Shown here: one piece after another, positions 23,301 through 35,815 of the stretch
Position numbering within the stretch: position 1 is the stretch's first letter
Layout of the letters: each line of letters starts with the position of its first letter
Origin: Halichondria panicea
Taxonomy: Eukaryota; Porifera; Demospongiae; Suberitida; Halichondriidae
NCBI RefSeq assembly: GCF_963675165.1
Contig: NC_087377.1
Span: 8,697,122 to 8,761,121 of the forward strand
Direction: 5' to 3'
Length of the DNA: 64,000 nt
The notes under the pieces: generated by a model
Told to the model about the DNA's origin: nothing
The model's input: the letters and a program-made list of their open reading frames with translations, nothing else
Databases searched by the model: none
Translations under genes and position numbers: made by a program

Positions 23301-25062
23301 GAGAGAAGATCATAGATGGACACAACATCAACGTCACTACCTGCAGGAGCAGTCTCTGTGAGTGTATATCCTATAATGCCAGGACAACTATAATATAATA
23401 AATGTACATGCATACGTTCTGTTGTCTTAGAGGTTTAGCACCCAGCAGTATAGAAAGATCCCTGCTAATAATTAGATTCCAAGATGCCCAAGTCAACCAC
23501 ATCAGTTCTTACCATCATCAGATCTGTTCAGTGCTTCTTTCATCCAGTCTCTAACTTTCTTCCAGCTCTTCTCCTCATACGCGAGTTTCCAACACGGTAG
23601 CAATCCAGTGCTGTGAGCATGGGGACGTGTGTTGGGTAAATGTGACAATATGAGTACAAGTACCATGGCTACAACCAATTAAATTGTCAAGGATTTTCAC
23701 AAGCAAGGAATATGCAAGGGTGTTCATAAAGGTGACGTTGCCAGTCTCGGCAAAATTTTCTTCCACAAGTTAGTCAACTTGCGAAATATTTGGACAAATT
23801 CCACAACATCATTATTCTCCATCTTACCGTTCATGGACAAGCTCTTTTCTTTGCCGAGGTTCCCTGAGGCTAGTTCATGGGGCTGTAGGTCGTAAGTGTC
23901 CTGTAGTCTCATGACAGCTGTCATGGCTCCGTTGAAGTCTTCTTGTGTGGGAAGACGATAATCATTCACAGAGAGGTTGGCCATCAAGTCTGAGTGGGTT
24001 GAAGAAACAAGAACAAGAATACGTTTATATTCTAGACATAATTTATCATGAATGGTGAGGACATACACCTGTACACGTATAACTATTATTAATAGTGATT
24101 TGATGACAAAGTAACCTACTAAAGAACTAAGAGAAGCATGAACTATTTCATCACAGAACCAATTAATGTACCAACTGGTATGGGAGAGAGTACAGTTATA
24201 AATGAATGCAACACGAACTTAAATGCAGAATTGGCATGTTCTTTGCAGGGTACATACATACAGGTTGTCTCAAGGGTACAAGAGCCGCGACGTACACCTA
24301 CCATGAGAGTTATCCTGATAGACGAGGTCAGCGAGCTTCCTCCATTCGTTAGTGAACCTGCCCACCAGTTGTAGTGAGTTGACCGGGTTGTGGAGGTGAC
24401 TAGTGAGCTCCCTCTCATCCACTACACTGTGGATACTACTGACACGGTCAGCAAACACCTCCAGCTGATGGAGTCTGCATGCATGGGAAATAAAGACCAT
24501 GGACTCACAGAATCCCCTGACAAGTCTTATAATCAGGGCACCCAACCAATTAAGTCCCAACTCAATAAAAACTACTCGGTACATCACAAAAACAGGGACA
24601 CTTTCTAATAATGGGTCTCAAAACTAAGCTCACAGCAATAGAAAAACTAGTTTAGGCCTAGGGTAGTTTACGTCCCTACAACAACAGTCCACAGCTCTAT
24701 AATAATTATAGTGAATCTATTTCAACGATAATTATTATATCTACAATTAATTACCGTGTATAGTGCAATTCTAAGGCTGACAATCTTTACCATAACCATA
24801 GGCACTGTATTGTCACAGGACTGTTTGGGACTCATATACACTAGTTCGTATTTGGTGCACAATTGATTATCATCAGCTATATTATAATTAATGGTCCTCA
24901 CCTGCCCTTCTCTCTAGTGATGTACGAGTTGAGAGAGGTCAATAGTTCACTCTCCAGTCCCAAGAGTCCCTCCATGTGAGCAATGGCCGTAAACAACTCA
25001 CACTGAGCAACGCCTAACAACAGCGCACCCACGAGCAGGGTTAGGAGATTACAGCAAGACAT
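20317..25062 (-). CDS. Prolyl 4-hydroxylase subunit alpha (P4H-B), one missing base
   Basis: Tandem paralogue of P4H-A in the same orientation with the same exon phases: complement(20317-20387, 20464-20560, 20644-20712, 20968-21045, 21264-21317, 21911-22016, 22228-22301, 22368-22544, 22840-23006, 23233-23340, 23513-23610, 23828-23989, 24302-24474, 24902-25062). The catalytic residues are present (YEPHYDFA; RHAGCPVLVGSKW). Starts MSCCNLLTLLVGALLLGVAQC, a signal peptide. Exon 23513-23610 is 98 bp where P4H-A has 99: after CYRVG, an expected run of four A is three, which shifts frame to an early stop. Restoring one base gives a 531-aa protein, so this is either a very young pseudogene or an assembly indel. 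Its exon 20968-21045 is 15 bp longer than the P4H-A counterpart. Confidence 0.9.
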
Positions 25063-25784
25063 CTACAAGAAGACATCATTATTACACTCACAAGCAATTA
25101 AAGTTGCTTGTACAGATTCGTGCAAACAACCTCTTTTAAAAGAAGCGGATGCGATTTCTGGGAAGACGACTATATATCTACGATGTATGAATTCACAATG
25201 CTCCTCGATTTCCCTTTGCAGTCTCGATCTACTCATCAGTACAATACAACAATCATCGCATTCAGTACTCGGTATTAATATACATCGATCAAGAGATTAT
25301 ATTCCGCATGTAATTAGTCACAGTATACTATATATATATATACTGCATGCTCAATAAGTTACCTGATCATGAGCTTAAGGAGTATGTTCACATTCAATTA
25401 TTGCTATAGCCCTGGCTGTGAGTTTGAGATGCCAACCAACCGGTAGTAGGTACCTTCATTAGCATGGTGGTTTCAGCCCGGCCACATGGCAGCCCTGCTT
25501 TTCTGCAAGATAGGGGGAGGGGCTCCCTACATTGCACATGCAGGTTATCCTTATTTTGTTCAACCCACAATCAAATTAAAGGTAACCATTGTATAATATT
25601 AAAAAATGGAAGTGAAAATGTGTACAAAGCACAAATCATATAATTACAAAGAAGCTTACGATTCACAAATCGTATGTAGGCTAGCTATATCGATAATAAT
25701 TGCTACTGTAACAGTGTCATAATAATTATCTTCTCACAATATTTTTTGTTTGTTCCTAACTACAAGTGTATAATGTCCGTGGAC
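25063..25784. other. Intergenic gap between P4H-B 5' end and receptor C 3' end
   Basis: Should contain the P4H-B promoter and the receptor C 3' UTR. A donor-like CATGATCAG/GTAACT lies near 25362 on the minus strand, a possible P4H-B leader exon. No repeat termini were recognised. Confidence 0.35.
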
Positions 25785-25955
25785 CTAATTGTCCTCATCG
25801 CCCTCACTCTTATCACTCTTCTTAAAATGCTCTATGGAAGCGTACTCCACAGCTTCATGTCCCTCTGCCCCACCAGTAGGAGTGACTGTGGCATCAACTT
25901 TCGCCTTATTCTTGTCCTTGGTGGCCATCTCCAAGTCAGCATAGATCAGAGCATT
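25785..25955 (-). other. Alternative last exon of receptor C with two ITIM-like motifs
   Basis: Acceptor 'tttctcag', phase 0, 56 codons to a TAG. Begins NALIYADLEM and later has EAVEYASIEHF. LIYADL and VEYASI both fit [SIVL]-x-Y-x-x-[ILV]. Its phase-0 start fits the end of exon 30144-30221 but not the donor-like GTCGTG of 26779, so I read it as alternative to 26765-26935 rather than downstream of it. Confidence 0.6.
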
Positions 25956-28900
25956 CTGAGAAAACGAAGAAAAGGGATTAACGTGACGTCACAGTCATAC
26001 AATTTAATGTCACAGTCACAAAATGTATCGATATAACGTCATAGTACAATGTATCGACAAGACTGACATGGGTTTAACGTTATAGCTATAAGTGTATCAT
26101 CAATAAGGTAATGTCAATAAACCCATAAAGTGCTAAGACAAAACAAAGTTGGTACTCGTGATTACTATTCACAATGCGGCTACTTTGTTGTGACTTGGTA
26201 ATAAAAGAAGGGGCACAATTGTACGTCATTATACGGTCTGAGTGAGTGAAACCCCTCTTAGAGCAACCACTTCTAAAGAAAGGCCAACCATGATAAAGGA
26301 CCCACGTCTACGTACCCAGGCCTCCAATGAACCAGTTTTGGTACAAACCACTACAGCAAAGTCCACAAATAGTTCTGAGTCCGCTCTATGAAGGGCTACT
26401 GGAGTCAGTGCATAATAGGTAACTCAATGAAAATCCTAGATTTATATTTAGGTAAAGGATAACACACAGCTACAGCTAGGAATGTCTGGTATAAATCTAT
26501 ACAAAGTCATGTGGGACGAGTTATATAGGGATTGGTAAAGATCACAATAATAAGACACTAATTTTGCAGCAGATAGACCATGCACATGTCAAGTCACTAC
26601 ATATAAAACCCAGTTATATACATGATAGACTCGTACATACACTATACTAGTATAAAAAATTGTTAATCTGGTAAGGTTAAACTAATGAGTTTCAGTTAAT
26701 TAATGCTAATAATCTGCACGACCTTGTTTTTGCCTGAGCCAACACTAATAAGTTTCGGTTAATGTTAATCTGCACGACCTGCTTTTCCCTGAGACAACAA
26801 ATCCTCGTACTCCCCCTCTGTTGTTGCTGAGGCCTGTGAGTCATCGATTCTCTGTCCCCATGGTTTCTTTATTTGCTCATAGGCAATATTCTTCTTAAGT
26901 ACTGGAGCGAAAGCTTCGTTGGGCTGCTCAATTGCCTAGTAACATACCACGACCTAGGTTACACATGTACCTACTAACGAGGTGCACATTGCCTAGCAAT
27001 ATACCACATCTGTTAATAATTGGTGTAAGAGAAATATATGGCAGGAATGCCGAGTCGACAGCCTACAACAACATTCCACACTGTTACTGTAACATGAGTA
27101 ATTAATCGATCTTGAAAGCAAAATCAAAATAATTCTAAGAGGACCTATATTATCTATCAAAAGTGTTTCTCACACTCGTGACTTATCAGACTTATCATTG
27201 AAACCTTAGCTATAAATAAGCAAACATGTTTATATAACGAATAATGGAAAAGGGATAATCAACGGAACACACCTTAAACAAACGCACTCAGACTAAGATA
27301 TGCTCTTCTTTCACAACAAACAATAAAGAGAAGCTAGCTTATTCATTGTTACTAGATAGGAGCCCATGGGAAATCATCTTGTATGGGCTTCTGGTGTATG
27401 TTGGGTAATACTCTAATTATGTGGTGGCTTGGCTATATATAGGAGAACAACTGTTCTGGGAAAGACTATTGTACATGCATGCACTATCAGTGAGATCATA
27501 TAAGCTTCAAAATTTTACCTTTTTGCGAAGTTAAGAAGCCATATATATTCTGAAAGTTGTCATTTCACACAAATAAGCCTACACGTATATTTGGGGCATA
27601 CAAACCAGTGTACACTTCCTGACCACAGGGGAAGTTAAGACAGCACCTTGGCTCAGTGAGGCCACACACACTAGGGCAGTATCTTATAAGGTCTCAATTA
27701 CATGTACTATTATGTTCTCCATATGTATCTGCTGAAATGAAAGCTCAAATTATTTAGCCTGCCCAGAGACTAGAAGTCTTTGAGATGAGCCCACTCAAAC
27801 TGTGGACTAGCAATAACTAATTACTATGCCACACACGCACAAATGAACTAGCTCATAGCATATCCTGTTACATACGACTGGAAAAGCAACAAGAGGAGGC
27901 AATGCCTCTCCACAATGTATGCGCCCAGAGGAGGTTCGACAACCGTGCGCCTAGTATTATTTTTGTTGAATCAGCATTTTCATAAACTTGCCTTTAATGT
28001 GTTGCACTCCTCTCAGACTTATATGTAGTCCTATCTTGTATTGTTAGGTCTAGTTTAGTAATAGGAGCTCTAACTCTCAATAACATCTGTAAAGGCAAAT
28101 TTTATGAAATGCTGATTCAATGCTAGGTGCATGGTTGTCGGACCTCCTCTGGTACATGGGTGTGCCATACCACCCCTATACATGTACTAGAGACAAGCAC
28201 ACACACTGCAGTACCAGTGTATATAAGCTATTGTACATATCAGTGAAACTGTATATGTCACATCGGAACTCATGTTATAAATACTCAACCACTGCAATTA
28301 TACAAACTGTAGGAGCGATCAGTTTCAGAAACTATTCAAACAGGTAGAGTTTCTGTTGCCTAATGGTAGCATACTAATGGGAGCAACTCACAGTACAGTA
28401 CAGTACAGTACATGCAGGCTTTAATTCAGTGTGTATGTAGAGTGTGCATGTAGGTTCCTAACTAAACTTTGTTGCTATTTCAATGTCTCGTAACAACAAT
28501 CTGATATTTAGGGTCACATGTGTGCATACAGTACAGAGTTCTAAAATTAGATTAGAGGTATTTTTAGCCACAATGCTATGTATACTGAATGCCCACACAT
28601 ACACCTGTATAATAGTACACTAAACCAGTTGGCCAAGTCAATCATCTATAATCAATGAATGCAAATACAGAGGAACCTCTCACTTAATGTTGGATACACA
28701 TGTTTATAAGGAGTCCTGATAAAGTGTTCTTCTATTGAACTTGATTCATCGTCTTGAATAGTACATAATTATGATGATAAAAATATGTACTTAATTAGGG
28801 CTCCACTGTACCGTAAACATGTGACAAATGTGGTTCAATTAAGACGCAAATTCTCACCCCCGTGGGTAAATATTGACAGTGATACTGAATACACCCCAGC

Positions 28901-31900
28901 CCACACACTAAGGGAACACGGCTGACAGCATCCTCTGGGGAATTTTGCAACACCCATGAATCCATTTAGTGCCTGGCAGTGATTCTAGTTATAGACCCAA
29001 ATACTACGACAGATGTTTCTTACTAAAGCTGAGACTGCTTTATCAATCTATGTACTTGTACATGTACACAATGCTACACAATGGGGATGGGAATGTTCTT
29101 GTACTGATAAGACACTACAAAACAACCACCTTAGCAGAACAGTTTCAAGCAGTGAACTGACTTTATATTGTGGCCACACTGTAAGCTGGTCATGCACCCT
29201 TGAACAAGCCTGAGGGCGCATACATATTGCATAAAACTATAACATGAGGATTCAACCTAATGCAACCTATAAGCCATTCTATTGTAATGTTATGCCCAAG
29301 GGTGACTGTGACAAACAGATTTCATTGCATTGCACTAGTTAGGGGAATGCAGTGTTACAGGAAAGTTGGCATGTGAGGGAGGTGGGAATCACCATTGATA
29401 AGAAACACTCCAAAACAGACAAACATTTCCAAAGAATACATAGGTAGAGATATGAATGATAATGAAGTAGACAACATTGCCTTTGGGAACATTTCTATTC
29501 TCTGAAACACTTATCAACAGGCAGGCACACAAACAAGGAGACAACATATATCCAACAAGCTAGAATGATCACCCTATCAGGTTATACCCGGTCTCTCAAC
29601 CATTGCCTCCCACAAACCACATAAGTGGTCACACAGTACTCCCTACATACCTCAAAGCACAGCTCAGGTGCACTGGGTTGTTGGTGCATGTGTACAACAT
29701 GTGCAAAGCTCACTAGACCACGACAAATAGAATGTTGGTACAATGCAACTCCTAATAGGGAACTTATCACAGTAAAAAACTAACTGTTGTGCAATACCAG
29801 GGCAAGTTTTGGTGTGTGGATAGCAACTACAGGAAAGCATAGGGAAACATTGACACACAGAGCCAAAAGCACAAGGAATACAACTGACACGTACACACAT
29901 AATTATTAGGGCAGCTACTAAGACTAGCTCATAATGTGAGCTGGTGTGCAAAGAAATCCTTGCACTATATTAGCACAAATTCCTCAAACATTTACTATTT
30001 AGTGTAACACACAGCTTTTAGCCTACCTAAGCAAACACTACAGACCACACACACACAACAAGCCACTAAACAGCAACAGTTCATACAAGTGTTTAACCAG
30101 AGCTAGACTAAGCAATAACACCTAATTTGTGGTCGTAACTCACTGAGTCTGGGCCAGCATCCACATCTTCATTCCCTGGAATCACGTCAGGTGACTTGTC
30201 AGCAGCAGCGGCTTCAGGGTTCTGAGTGGAGAGGTGGCTTATGAAACATTGGAACAAGAAGTGCTCACCATGCATGCTTAAGCGCACATACACGATTATA
30301 GTCGTATGAACTGCCCAATTATTGATTCGTACAGCTCAGGATACATGTAGTTACTTACGTTGAACGTATTGCGGTACAATAATTTTCGTACTGTCACAAT
30401 ACGAAAATATCCACCATATGAAAATAACTCGCTATTATAATACGGTATTAGTTCTCAAAAACACACATACATGTATATTGTGCACAGACATGTATTTGCA
30501 GATAGTTAACAGACTGCCCTTAACATGCGGCACTGATCAAGTCCCGTACTCCACTCACTACTAGAGGGAGCTATATTTGACCTTCCCCTAACGGACTGAC
30601 CTTGAAGGTCTCAGTGGGGGGAGAATCAGATATAGGGTCCACCTGATCTCCATGGCTGGGACTGTGGGGGCAGTATATACTTAGTAGTAAAACTTGTTAA
30701 GACAAGATGTGTATGTACACGCATGTACCCACAAGTACTCTGTTCACAAAACAAACTGCTCAGTGCATACTACATGTAGCTCACGTCAGTTTGTCACTCT
30801 GTTCCTCCATTTCGTGTGATACCTTCATTCCTCCGGACTCTGAATAAATTTGGATTCGAAAGTGAAAAAGCAATACAGAGAAAAATCACTTACTTCTTGT
30901 CTTGCTCCAGTAACACAGTACAATGACAATGATGACCACAACTAGTACTAGAACAAACAGAAAACCAACAATGATTCCAGCAATACAACCTTCAGTACAT
31001 CCTCCCTGTGGTGAAGTTGTCCCTGGTGATGAGGTTGTTAGGTCACTGCCGGTAGGAGACGTTGTTGGAGGTGGAGGGACCGTTGTTGCTGTAAGAATAA
31101 TAAGTGGAACCAAAGAGCATGCAGAGGTGGTTGTAATATTCATTTACCAACACGTTTTACCTGCCCAGGCGTATAAAGTAGCCTTGAGAACTAACTTAGG
31201 AATTCTATACTCATTATAGAAGATTGGCCACTCTTCAACTTACGGAGAGCTGCAATTAAAAAATCTGCCACAAAAGCGTCCACATTTACTTCCGTCATGT
31301 CATTGCGACGCACAATGCGAACTGTGTAGGTGTAACTAGTACCAGGCATAAGACCTGAGAACATCACAGTGTACTCGTAGCTAGCAGAGAAGTTGGCTAC
31401 AACTGGTGCAGTGTCGTTGGGGGTTAGAGAGGTGATGACTAGTAGCTGGTCTAGTCGATACTCAGTGATTGGTAGGTTCAGAGTAACAGTGAAGTTAGTA
31501 CCAGATACTGTCCCTACATTCTGTGAAGTAATGTTTTGACCAGGAACTGCATGGGTGGACACAACATGCGCATCAAGCTAAAACGTGAATCAGAATGACA
31601 GGCTCACTTGTGAAATCACTCGATGCCATTTCCCTACAGTTTCCAGAGGTCAGTTGCACACACATCGTAAAAGTTTCTCCAAAGTCAGCATCATCAGGAA
31701 GAGTGACTTCAAATGACTCACCAGTAAACACTATGTTAGGTGTACAAGCCATGCCGACCCGATTGTACCCAATCATACGACTGGTGTTAACAATCTGAGA
31801 TATTTCCTAATAAACAATTTATGGGTAAAATATTCATTCCACTTTTGTGAAAATACGTACTTGAACCATTCCAAAAAATACTTTCATCATGATGTTCATG

Positions 31901-34900
31901 GTTATGTTTGTCCCATTATTTTCCATGACCGTGCTGCTCAACCGATATACACCAGAAATAGTAGGGGTCACAAAATCTGTGAAAGAATGTAATACAGAAT
32001 GTTAGGCATTTGGTTATTATTACCTGGTGCGATTAAACTGACATCTGCAGTAGAGTCTCTCCCAGCTAACAGTCCCATTGGTGTCATTGGTGTCACGGTG
32101 ACGGATGTATTCATACAAAAAGGAAAACCTGAGTCATTCAATAGTTCTCTAGTCAAACAGGTAACGATATCAGTTGTGTTATAAGTCACTCCATTCCAAC
32201 CAATAGAGTAACTTGTGATGCAATCAGGATAGTCGGTGTTAAGAGTTTGCTTCCATTGCAAAACTGTACTCTCCAATTTAGTACTCACATTGGAAACACC
32301 ATTCACTCCTGAACAGAGAAATGAAACTGCCATTATACCATACAGCGGATTACTTTCATATGGCGTACATTTCGTATTATACATGTAGAGCATCATACGA
32401 ATTAAACTACGAAATTATTCTATCGCATTCTATGAAGGTGACATAATTATTTTGCAAGATTAAATTTCTGCGTATGAGAAACATTTGTATCCACAATTAA
32501 ATGGAAATGCAATGAATCCCATTTGTGAATACAGTATAAGCGGGTAGTTTTTGTTGGTGCAAATTTTCGTACGAACAACCATTTATGTATTTTTAATTTT
32601 CGTACAGCTCAGGATAGTTACTTTTTGTATGCTGCTCTTCAATACGAAATAATTATAGGAAAATTTCCACTATATACGGTAATTACAAACGCTATTAATC
32701 TCTCAACTTAATACCATTATAGCGGGAAATTTTCGATGTTTAGCTCGAGAGCCCTCAGAAGAAATGTTTACAGTTCTGTTGTAATACCCACATTTCAATG
32801 CCAGGAAACCACACCCACAAAGAGCTTTACATGTGAAATACTGGTGCGCGAGAGTTTCTCCCAGGTTTTAATTTTCGCGTTAACTGCTCTCGCGAGATCT
32901 CTCAAAAATTTCCCTCTATACGTTACCATTAAAATAATAGTGAAATAGTACCAGTGAAAATATGTCCGCTTAAGGTACATGGACTATGAGGCCAGGTTAC
33001 ATACCTGAGAGGTCAGCAGTGAAGCTGTAAGGTGCACTCGTATCTCCCGACACTCCACTAGGCGTGATTACGAACCCCACAAAGCTGTAACTATAGCCAC
33101 ACACATCCAAACCATCGACTGTCACAGGTGATGTAGAGCTTGACCCACCACTCACTGACCCATCGCCACCATCTTGAGTGGCATTGACCACATAGGTGGC
33201 AGCACACAGAGTATTATTGTCCACTGACAAGCTCACATTTGCCATGGACTGAGATATCTGCTCCACCATGGTGATGTTGGGAGTTGGAATGGCTGCACAA
33301 GAAATATTAAAAAGTAAAACATTAAGAAGCCATCTCACCTGCAACACTGATGTTTATACTGGCAAGTACAGACACTAATGCAGCATTTTGGCCAGACAAG
33401 CACTCCACTTCACCACTCAGTCCTTCAGTGGCAGTTATCTCGACAGTTGAGCTCAGTGTTGAACCACCACTGACCATGGTGACCGTGAAGGGAGCACAAA
33501 TAGGAAGATTTGGTGATCCATGAACGACAAGACATTGAGCTGATACACCAGGAAGCCTCCACTCAGTAATAGCACCAATAGTGATGTTATGAGTACAAGT
33601 GATGGAGATGGGATCTCCTGGACAAGCTGTGACTACTCCATTGGTGGACTCAGGAGTTGACATCAAGCTACCAAATGCATCTGCAAGATGAGTAATAAGT
33701 ACCAATTGATTAAGTACTGTGCCATAAAAATGTCTTTTAAAACCCTCAAAATTGCGTTCAGCCCAGCTGGGACCTAAATTATGCGCGTATGTTCTACAGC
33801 TGAGAATAGACATTTAGGTGTGGTCTAGCTTAGTTTCACTTGCTAGCTAGCTGTTCAAAAGTGTGAAGGAAGTCAAAGATGCAGGATGATTGTTGCAAGC
33901 ACCAGAACAAATTATAGCAACGGTGTAGGCGCGGCCTCACAAATTATGCTAATGCTCACGTAACGTGGTGCTTAAATTATATTGTGCTGTAATTACATCA
34001 ATTACGGTACCGTACTTATTCAATATAAGGTGACACTTAAAAAGTCAGAGTCGTTTCTTTTGGAAGTTGAACAATTATGTTGAAGTTCTGGTGTCGCATA
34101 TTAGAGGGTCGGATCTAATTGGAGGTAAGTCGAGGCTACTCTATCATCCCCTCGATTATAGCCTGCAGGGTTTCATTAAAGATTAATTTTGGGGGAAGGT
34201 TTTTACGCAGGCCGCAAAATGTTTGGCCACTCCCACATTTGTTTCCCACACTCCCTATTACATGCTAGTGCATCACAGTATCTAGTAACATAATAACATC
34301 ATAGTCAGTACTATAATGCTCATTAGTCCACACACATTTTGGGGGGAAGGTTTACCCCCACCCCACTAAGATGAAACCCTGACAGGCTGCTTAAATTATC
34401 GGTTATTTTCGAGGCACTAAATTTTTGCGGATTGCTCGAAGGTTCAAATGACCACCCCTACAGTACTAGAGAGGTTTCCGGAAATAAATGAGGTTCGAGG
34501 TCAATCCTCGAAAGCTGTGAAAATATACAGCTATATGCCTTGGTACATTGTTTCTAGCTGCCTGGAATTGAAGCTATGGTATTTAGGACACAAAATTAAA
34601 CCAATTTGTCAACGCAGCAATCGCGAGGTCAGGCTAAGGTCGAGGGTGAGGGGTCCGACACCGTAATTTTTAGCGTACAAGATTTCAAAATCTCGAGATT
34701 TCAGAGATTTCAAAGATTTCACAGAGCATCACTCGGGTTGAAGATTTAAAGTTCTACCGTCATTCAACACTTGCACTAGTCATGCACCTCGGTCATGGAT
34801 GCACTAGCACTTGGCACTTGCACTGTGAGCAGATGCAATCAAGGCATAGATGGGCGTGCCCGTCCCCTTTTTGTAGGTAGGCCACGCCCATCTAGTCAAG

Positions 34901-35445
34901 GCATGACACTGAGATTACAATAAGATTACGGAAAATGAGGTCAAAGGTGGGATTTTAGAGATTTCAAGATTTCGGGATTTCATGAGATTTCAAAAGTAGG
35001 TGTACAAGATTTCACGGAGTGTCAGACCCCTCGAGGTCGAGGGTGCGTAATTTGGAGGGTCACCTTAAATCGGTAACACGTTTTCACTATGTATAAATAA
35101 GGCTGTATGTCATGTAGAATTTAGAGAGACCTCTAGCTCTACAGCTAGCTGGACTCTCCAGATCCACTTTAATACCTGGGACATTTTTATCCACTACAGC
35201 TAAATCTACTCTATACTGCACTAGCCTTTTAGTAAAAAAATGACACAAGGCATATACATGTAGCTGGCTAGAGAAAACGCTTCTAGTTTTATACATAGGC
35301 TTACCTGATCCACTTGGGCAGCAGAGGTAGATTGACACAACCACCAGAAAAATCTAATGAAAAACAGAATAGGCCATCTTTAATATAATAACGCTGTATT
35401 TCCTATTCTAGTATTCAATCAAGTCTTTACCTTCATTCTTATCAT
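25785..35445 (-). CDS. Receptor C: Ig/FN3-like single-pass receptor with tyrosine-motif tail
   Basis: Exons: complement(25785-25955 or 26765-26935 as last exon, 30144-30221, 30601-30661, 30785-30839, 30894-31088, 31244-31546, 31608-31806, 31861-31976, 32024-32308, 33005-33292, 33339-33680, 35305-35353, 35431-35445). Frame is kept throughout and gives 718 aa with either last exon. The signal peptide (MIRMKIFLVVVSIYLCCPSG) spans two exons. An Ig-like domain follows (aa 22-135; C..W..C pattern, GDPISITC and GEVECLSG), then four FN3-like modules (to aa 532), a Thr/Ser/Pro stalk and a transmembrane helix (IAGIIVGFLFVLVLVVVIIV). The tail carries Y-x-x-I/L motifs. Most domain exons are bounded by phase-1 introns. 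It probably binds an extracellular ligand and signals through SH2 proteins; that is inferred from the motifs alone. Paralogues: 48853-52645 and 58261-61205. Confidence 0.85.
26765..26935 (-). other. Alternative last exon of receptor C with YEQI/YEDL
   Basis: Acceptor 'ttactag', phase 0, 56 codons to an in-frame TAA, the same length as the exon at 25785-25955. Contains NIAYEQIKKPWG (IAYEQI fits the ITIM pattern) and GEYEDLL, with 20 residues between the two YxxI/L motifs, too far for a classical ITAM. Confidence 0.6.
26936..30143. other. Large 3' intron of receptor C
   Basis: Contains the MITE at 27930-28151, a (CAGTA)n-like microsatellite near 28390-28411, and a lone CAGAGGAACCTCTCACTTAA terminus at 28668 paired loosely with GGGCTCCACTGTACCG near 28799-28814. 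No other exon was recognised. Confidence 0.45.
27930..28151. mobile_element. ~220-bp MITE, CAGAGGAGGT ends
   Basis: Left CCCAGAGGAGGTTCGACAAC and right GTTGTCGGACCTCCTCTGG are imperfect reverse complements. Inner mirrored block AATCAGCATTTTCATAAA. Same terminal motif as 2779-3211. Confidence 0.65.
30370..30446. mobile_element. Short MITE relic, TTTTCGTA family
   Basis: Contains TAATTTTCGTACTGTCACAA and a mirrored ATACGAAAATA, ending GCTATTATAATACGGTA. In a receptor C intron. Confidence 0.4.
32533..32685. mobile_element. MITE of the TATAAGCGGG family
   Basis: Starts TATAAGCGGGTAGTTTTTGT and ends GAAAATTTCCACTATATACG, with mirrored TTTTCGTAC/ATACGAAA blocks. In the receptor C intron 32309-33004. 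Confidence 0.5.
32718..32926. mobile_element. MITE of the TATAGCGGG family
   Basis: Arms TTATAGCGGGAAATTTTCGA and TCAAAAATTTCCCTCTATACG, with an inner CTCGAGAGC / GCTCTCGCGAG pair. Second element in the same receptor C intron. Confidence 0.55.
33749..34015. repeat. Dispersed repeat shared with a receptor E intron
   Basis: AAAATTGCGTTCAGCCCA.. through GTTCTACAGCTGAGAATAG and on to CTGTAATTACATCAATTACGG matches, in reverse orientation, the 59040-59165 region inside receptor E. Here it lies in the intron between the signal exons and the Ig exon of receptor C. Confidence 0.55.
34085..35060. mobile_element. Degenerate nested elements in receptor C intron
   Basis: Bounded by imperfectly mirrored 'GGAGGGTC..AAATCGG' (35052-35072) and 'GAGGGTCGGATCTAATTGGAGG' (34103-34124) motifs. 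Inside are a CGGTTATTTTCGAGGCACTA relic (34398), a GGGGTC-GACAC pair (34650 and 35015) with GATTTCAAGATTTC runs, and an AGATGGGCGTG/CACGCCCATCT hairpin (34848-34903). Non-coding. Confidence 0.4.
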
Positions 35446-35815
35446 CTCTAGCTAGCAAGGCTTACTGGCTTTTTTTAGCTACAAGCATAGACACTACTAC
35501 ACAGCCAAAAATTTCATTCTGTATCGGAACTGGCACAGTGTGTATCGGAAGTGGTTACAGTTGCATACAGATCATGTGATCATTTGTGAATCTGAACATT
35601 AGGGGAACAGGTCAGATTCAAAATGTGTGTACACTTATGTATCGTTTTGTAATCTGAGCTGAATCAGACTTGAAATTCTATCATTCTGAAACTGACTGTA
35701 AAGCTCTTTTAATAATAGTTTCAGAATTGTCATTATTTTAAAGGCAAAGTGATAGTACAGACAACAAATTAGCAATAGAATTGAAAGCACAAAAGTGATA
35801 GTAACAACATGAAAG

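Noticed and set aside
24143-24608. Several overlapping ORFs on both strands
   Set aside because: Apart from P4H-B exon 24302-24474, these are shadow frames and intron read-through.
26779-26955. Classical ITAM in receptor C
   Set aside because: The YEQI and YEDL motifs are separated by 20 residues, outside the 6-8 (up to about 12) spacing of ITAMs; described as separate YxxI/L motifs instead.
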